A DNA stretch of 64,000 bases from NCBI RefSeq assembly GCF_040096225.1, contig NZ_JBBMFC010000019.1:1-64000 (forward strand). The letters are read 5' to 3'. This document shows positions 61,216 through 64,000 of the stretch, piece by piece. Numbering within the stretch: position 1 is the stretch's first letter; every line of letters starts with the position of its first letter. Below the pieces are notes generated by a model. The model saw only the letters and a program-made list of their open reading frames with translations. It was not told the origin of the DNA and made no database searches. The position numbers and the translations under genes are program-made. Origin of the DNA: Hominiventricola aquisgranensis (GTDB lineage Bacteria; Bacillota; Clostridia; Lachnospirales; Lachnospiraceae).

Positions 61216-61710
61216 ATGAGAGAGGGTAAACTTCAGATATATTGCGGAAGTGGAAAAGGAAAGACGACGGCAGCGTTGGGGCAGGCCATCAAAGAAGCCA
61301 GCCTCGGGCGTTCTGTATTCGTCGTTCAGTTTATGAAATGCCGGAAGGCAGATGAGGAGATCAGCTTTATCCAGCGGCTGGAACCGGAGATCAAGTTATT
61401 CCGTTTTCAGCGGAGAGAGGCGGCTTTTGAAGATCTGGCACCTGAAGAGCAGCAGGAAGAGATCATGAATATGAAGAATGGTCTGAACTTTGCAAAGAAG
61501 GTGCTGGCTACGGGAGAATGCGATGTGCTGATCCTGGATGAGGTCCTGGGACTGGTGGAGCAGGGGATTGTATCAGCAGAGGAAGTGCATGAGCTTCTGG
61601 GGGAGGCTTCTGACACTACAGAGCTGATATTTACAGGCATTAAGCTGTGTCCTGAGATGATGGACTGGGCGGATGATGTCTATCAGATCACTGCCTTGAA
61701 GGAATCTTAA
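61216..61710 (+). CDS. cobO: Cob(I)alamin adenosyltransferase (CobO/BtuR)
   Basis: 164 aa from ATG 61216 (AGAGAGG upstream); an earlier in-frame TTG at 61186 lacks an SD. Walker A GSGKGKTTAALGQA is near residue 10, Walker B DVLILDEVLG near 105, with the family motif FMKC after the P-loop. It transfers adenosyl from ATP to cob(I)alamin. It stands alone, without other cobalamin genes nearby. Confidence 0.93.
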   Translation: MREGKLQIYCGSGKGKTTAALGQAIKEASLGRSVFVVQFMKCRKADEEISFIQRLEPEIKLFRFQRREAAFEDLAPEEQQEEIMNMKNGLNFAKKVLATGECDVLILDEVLGLVEQGIVSAEEVHELLGEASDTTELIFTGIKLCPEMMDWADDVYQITALKES

Positions 61711-61717
61711 GGGCTTG

Positions 61718-61746
61718 TTGACAAAGCATCTGGAAGATGCTATATT
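61718..61746 (+). promoter_or_regulatory. SigmaA promoter of the lysine-riboswitch dapA operon
   Basis: Perfect TTGACA (61718-61723), a 17-base spacer, TATATT (61741-61746). The spacer holds a perfect 6-bp inverted repeat (GCATCT and AGATGC) between the two hexamers. Confidence 0.8.
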
Positions 61747-61764
61747 GAAGAAAATTGAACAAAA

Positions 61765-61932
61765 GAGATAGAGGTCGCGTGAATCATCAGTAGACGGTCG
61801 GATGCAGCAGAGGCACTGGAAGACAGCCGAAAGGGGTAAGCGCCGAAAGGCCGGATATTCTGCAAGTCCGGATCTTGGGCATGTGGTCAATAACCATATG
61901 ACTGTCATCTGGAACAGATGGAGCGCTATCCG
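61765..61932 (+). ncRNA. Lysine riboswitch (L box) upstream of dapA
   Basis: The leader contains the hallmarks of the lysine riboswitch: GAGGTCGCGTGAATCATCAGTAGA near the start (core GAGGTCGC, AGTAGA), AGCCGAAAGGGG and GCGCCGAAAGGC in the middle, and CTGTCAT...TGGAGCGCTATC at the end. It precedes dapA, the first dedicated lysine-pathway gene. It should turn dapA-dapB off when lysine is high. Confidence 0.93.
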
Positions 61933-61960
61933 GACAATCAAGATAAGTAGTAAGAATCTG

Positions 61961-61993
61961 GAGAGGCGTATACTGGCACGCCTCTCTTCTTTT
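61961..61993 (+). terminator. Riboswitch expression-platform terminator
   Basis: GAGAGGCGT (61961-61969) pairs with ACGCCTCTC (61978-61986), followed by TTCTTTTC. It is the terminator formed with lysine bound; the dapA SD (AGGAGGAG) comes about 35 bases later. Confidence 0.85.
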
Positions 61994-62031
61994 CATTTAT
62001 ATCAAAAAAGAAAATAGCAGGAGGAGAAGAT

Positions 62032-62931
62032 ATGTCTATTTTTACAGGTGCAGGAGTAGCAATTGTAACACCTATGAAAGCAAATGGCGAGGTGAATTAT
62101 CCGAAGCTGGAAGAACTTCTGAATTATCAGATCGAGAATGGAACAGATGCGATCATCATCTGTGGAACTACTGGTGAGTCTTCCACGCTGACTCATGAGG
62201 AGCATCTGGAAGCCATCCGTTTTACGATTGAGAAAGTAGCTGGAAGAATCCCTGTGATCGCAGGTACTGGTTCTAATTGTACTCAGACTGCGATCTATCT
62301 GTCTCAGGAAGCGGAAAAATACGGCGCAGATGGTCTGCTGCTGGTATCTCCTTATTATAATAAAGCAACCCAGAAAGGTCTGATCGCACATTTTACAGCC
62401 ATTGCCAATTCTGTAAAGATTCCGATCATCCTTTATAATATTCAGGGACGTACCGGTGTAAATATGACGCCTGAGACGATTGCTTATCTGACAAAACATG
62501 TAGAGAACATTGTAGCGGTGAAAGAAGCAAGTGGAAATATTTCCCAGATCGCCAAAGTGGCACAGCTCTGTGGTGACAGCTGTGATATTTATTCCGGTAA
62601 TGATGACCAGATCGTTCCGATTCTGTCTCTTGGCGGAAAAGGTGTGATCTCTGTACTGTCTAACGTGGCTCCGAGAGAGACTCATGACATCGTAGCCAAA
62701 TTCATGGCAGGTGACGTGGCAGGCAGTCGTGAACTTCAGTTAAAAGCACTTCCAGTTATTGAGAAACTGTTCTGTGAAGTGAACCCGATCCCGGTAAAAG
62801 CAGCTCTCAACATGCTGGGCTGGGAAGCAGGACCTTTACGTATGCCGCTGACAGAGATGGAGCCAGAGCATCAGGCACAGTTAAAGGAAGCCATGGCAGC
62901 ATTTGGCATAAAAGCAAAAGGAGAAAACTAA
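62032..62931 (+). CDS. dapA: 4-hydroxy-tetrahydrodipicolinate synthase DapA
   Basis: 299 aa. The Schiff-base lysine (Lys164 in VAVKEASGN), the GTTGESST substrate loop (about 45-52) and the Tyr in LYNIQGRTG are present. The last motif is usually YN-V/I-P-GRT; here Gln replaces Pro. It condenses pyruvate with aspartate semialdehyde. dapB follows after 1 bp. Confidence 0.97.
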   Translation: MSIFTGAGVAIVTPMKANGEVNYPKLEELLNYQIENGTDAIIICGTTGESSTLTHEEHLEAIRFTIEKVAGRIPVIAGTGSNCTQTAIYLSQEAEKYGADGLLLVSPYYNKATQKGLIAHFTAIANSVKIPIILYNIQGRTGVNMTPETIAYLTKHVENIVAVKEASGNISQIAKVAQLCGDSCDIYSGNDDQIVPILSLGGKGVISVLSNVAPRETHDIVAKFMAGDVAGSRELQLKALPVIEKLFCEVNPIPVKAALNMLGWEAGPLRMPLTEMEPEHQAQLKEAMAAFGIKAKGEN

Positions 62932-62932
62932 G

Positions 62933-63700
62933 ATGGTCAGAGCAATTATGCATGGCTGTAACGGCCATATGGGTCAGGTGATCACAGGACTGATCAAGGA
63001 TGACCCGGAGATCGAGATTGTAGCAGGAGTAGATCCGGTAGACTGCCGTGACAACGGTTATCCGGTATTTCCTTCTATTGATAAATGTACGGTAGAAGCA
63101 GATGTGATCATTGATTTCACTTCTGCGAAGGCAGTGGATGGACTGATCGCGTACAGTGCAGAAAAAAAAGTTCCGGTTGTACTGTGTACTACCGGTTTAA
63201 GCGAGGAGCAGTTAAAGAGCCTGGAGGAAGCCAGCAGTCAGGTGGCAGTCCTTCGTTCTGCTAACATGTCCCTTGGTATCAACATGCTCATGAAGATTCT
63301 TCAGGACGCAGCAAAGATTCTTGTGCCGGCCGGATTTGATATTGAGATCGTGGAGAAGCATCACAACCGCAAGCTGGATGCACCCAGTGGAACAGCACTT
63401 GCTCTGGCAGATGCCATCAATGATGGCGTGCTTGACGGTGAATATGAATATAAATATGACAGAAGTCAGGATCACAAGAAACGTGAGAAAAAAGAGATTG
63501 GTATCTCTGCGGTACGTGGAGGAACTATTGTAGGAGATCATGATGTGATCTTTGCTGGAACGGATGAAGTGATCACCTTCAGTCACACGGCTTATTCCCG
63601 CGCAATTTTTGGAAAAGGCGCGATCCAGGCTGCAAAATATCTGGCTGGCAAACCGGCAGGCTTCTATCACATGAGTGATGTGATAAATGCACAGGTCTAA
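62933..63700 (+). CDS. dapB: 4-hydroxy-tetrahydrodipicolinate reductase DapB
   Basis: 255 aa. The nucleotide-binding motif GCNGHMGQ is near residue 8 and the catalytic region EKHHNRKLDAPSGTALA near residue 140. It reduces the DapA product with NAD(P)H. It is translationally linked to dapA by the near-overlap and shares its riboswitch. Confidence 0.97.
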   Translation: MVRAIMHGCNGHMGQVITGLIKDDPEIEIVAGVDPVDCRDNGYPVFPSIDKCTVEADVIIDFTSAKAVDGLIAYSAEKKVPVVLCTTGLSEEQLKSLEEASSQVAVLRSANMSLGINMLMKILQDAAKILVPAGFDIEIVEKHHNRKLDAPSGTALALADAINDGVLDGEYEYKYDRSQDHKKREKKEIGISAVRGGTIVGDHDVIFAGTDEVITFSHTAYSRAIFGKGAIQAAKYLAGKPAGFYHMSDVINAQV

Positions 63701-63786
63701 GAGTGTATTTTAGATAAATAAGCGTATAAAACAAAAAGAACTGTCCATATTAGTAACAGAAAGCTCAGAAAAAAGGAGAGACTATT

Positions 63787-64000
63787 ATGAGACAGTTGAA
63801 AAAGTATGGACTTTATATGCTTCTGGCAGCTATTCTGCTGCTGACAGCAGCCTGTGGACGGAATAACACGAACAATGGAACCACTGCTGATGACAATATG
63901 GCAGGAACCACAGAAGACAGTAACCAGACCAATGAAAATGTAGATATTAACGACATTTTGTTTGATACAGATGGTGATGGTGTCTACGATCATACGGATG
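63787..64000 (+). CDS. Lipoprotein gene, 3' end beyond the window
   Basis: 71 codons visible. A lipoprotein signal (about residues 1-23, lipobox LLTAAC) is followed by an Asn/Thr-rich linker and DTDGDGVYDHTD, a Ca-binding Asp-rich loop as in dockerin or thrombospondin type 3 repeats. AAAGGAGAG precedes ATG 63787. Function unknown. Confidence 0.85.
   Translation, partial: MRQLKKYGLYMLLAAILLLTAACGRNNTNNGTTADDNMAGTTEDSNQTNENVDINDILFDTDGDGVYDHTD

Noticed and set aside
62002..62685. Long minus-strand open frame over the riboswitch end and dapA
   Set aside because: dapA is certain on the plus strand; the antisense frame is rich in Cys/Arg/Ile and has no recognisable domain.

Overview
The window is part of a low-to-mid GC Firmicutes chromosome, most likely a motile gut-type Lachnospiraceae (Clostridia). 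The evidence is the Bacillus/Clostridium-style flagellar gene content (FliY with CheC and FliN parts, CheC/CheD/CheV, FlbD, FlhX, DUF6470-FliW-CsrA), strong GGAGG-type ribosome binding sites, an L-box lysine riboswitch before dapA, and proteins resembling Lachnospiraceae relatives. Genus cannot be fixed from the sequence alone.

Region 1 (1-25.8 kb, + strand) is one long fla/che operon. After the tail of an unidentified gene come flgB-fliE-fliF-fliG-fliH-fliI-fliJ-fliK-flgD-(TIGR02530-type gene)-flgE-flbD-motA-motB-fliM-cheY-flgC-fliY-fliO-fliP-fliQ-fliR-flhB-flhA-fliA-flgF-flgG-cheC-cheD-cheV-(degenerate EAL plus HDOD gene), ended by a strong hairpin at 25799-25846. Two things break the usual order: flgC sits between cheY and fliY, and no fliL, flhF or flhG is visible.

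Region 2 (25.85-27.33 kb, - strand) is a two-gene unit, a ParA ATPase followed by a Pro/Glu-rich protein ending in a ComFB domain, converging on the fla/che operon and divergent from fliD. I consider this the most interesting locus here. A ParA with a candidate cyclic-dinucleotide-sensing partner sits inside a flagellar cluster that lacks FlhF/FlhG.

Region 3 (27.4-36.9 kb, +) has fliD (unusually long), fliS and a coiled-coil protein; then an orphan FtsE-like ATPase; then a degenerate nucleotidyltransferase-like gene overlapping two chemoreceptor genes, the second with a complete C-terminal hemerythrin domain.

Region 4 (37.0-46.6 kb, -) holds cheA-cheW-cheR-cheB and flgM-flgN-flgK-flgL-DUF6470-fliW-csrA. 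Region 5 (46.6-50.7 kb) has a YlqG-type gene and flhX (+), then a PilZ gene and the flagellin gene fliC (-). The fliC leader has a hairpin and an SD that both look like CsrA sites, which fits the neighbouring fliW-csrA. Sigma28-like promoters can be read before fliC, the receptor operon and flgM.

Region 6 (50.75-51.25 kb) is a scar: a serine-recombinase remnant and the 3' half of a tRNA-Gln, followed by a terminator. To its right the genes are housekeeping or accessory: a DUF362 ferredoxin protein, a repeat-rich PepSY protein with its own two-component system and a putative tandem operator, a TSUP permease, a beta-CASP metallo-beta-lactamase RNase-like protein, a long structured hairpin, typA, an SSB-like protein, a cobalamin adenosyltransferase, a lysine-riboswitch-controlled dapA-dapB pair and the start of a lipoprotein gene cut by the window edge.

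Functionally, regions 1-5 encode a nearly complete flagellum, its export apparatus and motor, the sigma28/FlgM and CsrA/FliW regulatory loops, and a CheA/W/R/B/C/D/V/Y system with two receptors. At least three proteins in it (PilZ, ComFB, EAL-HDOD) point to cyclic-dinucleotide input.
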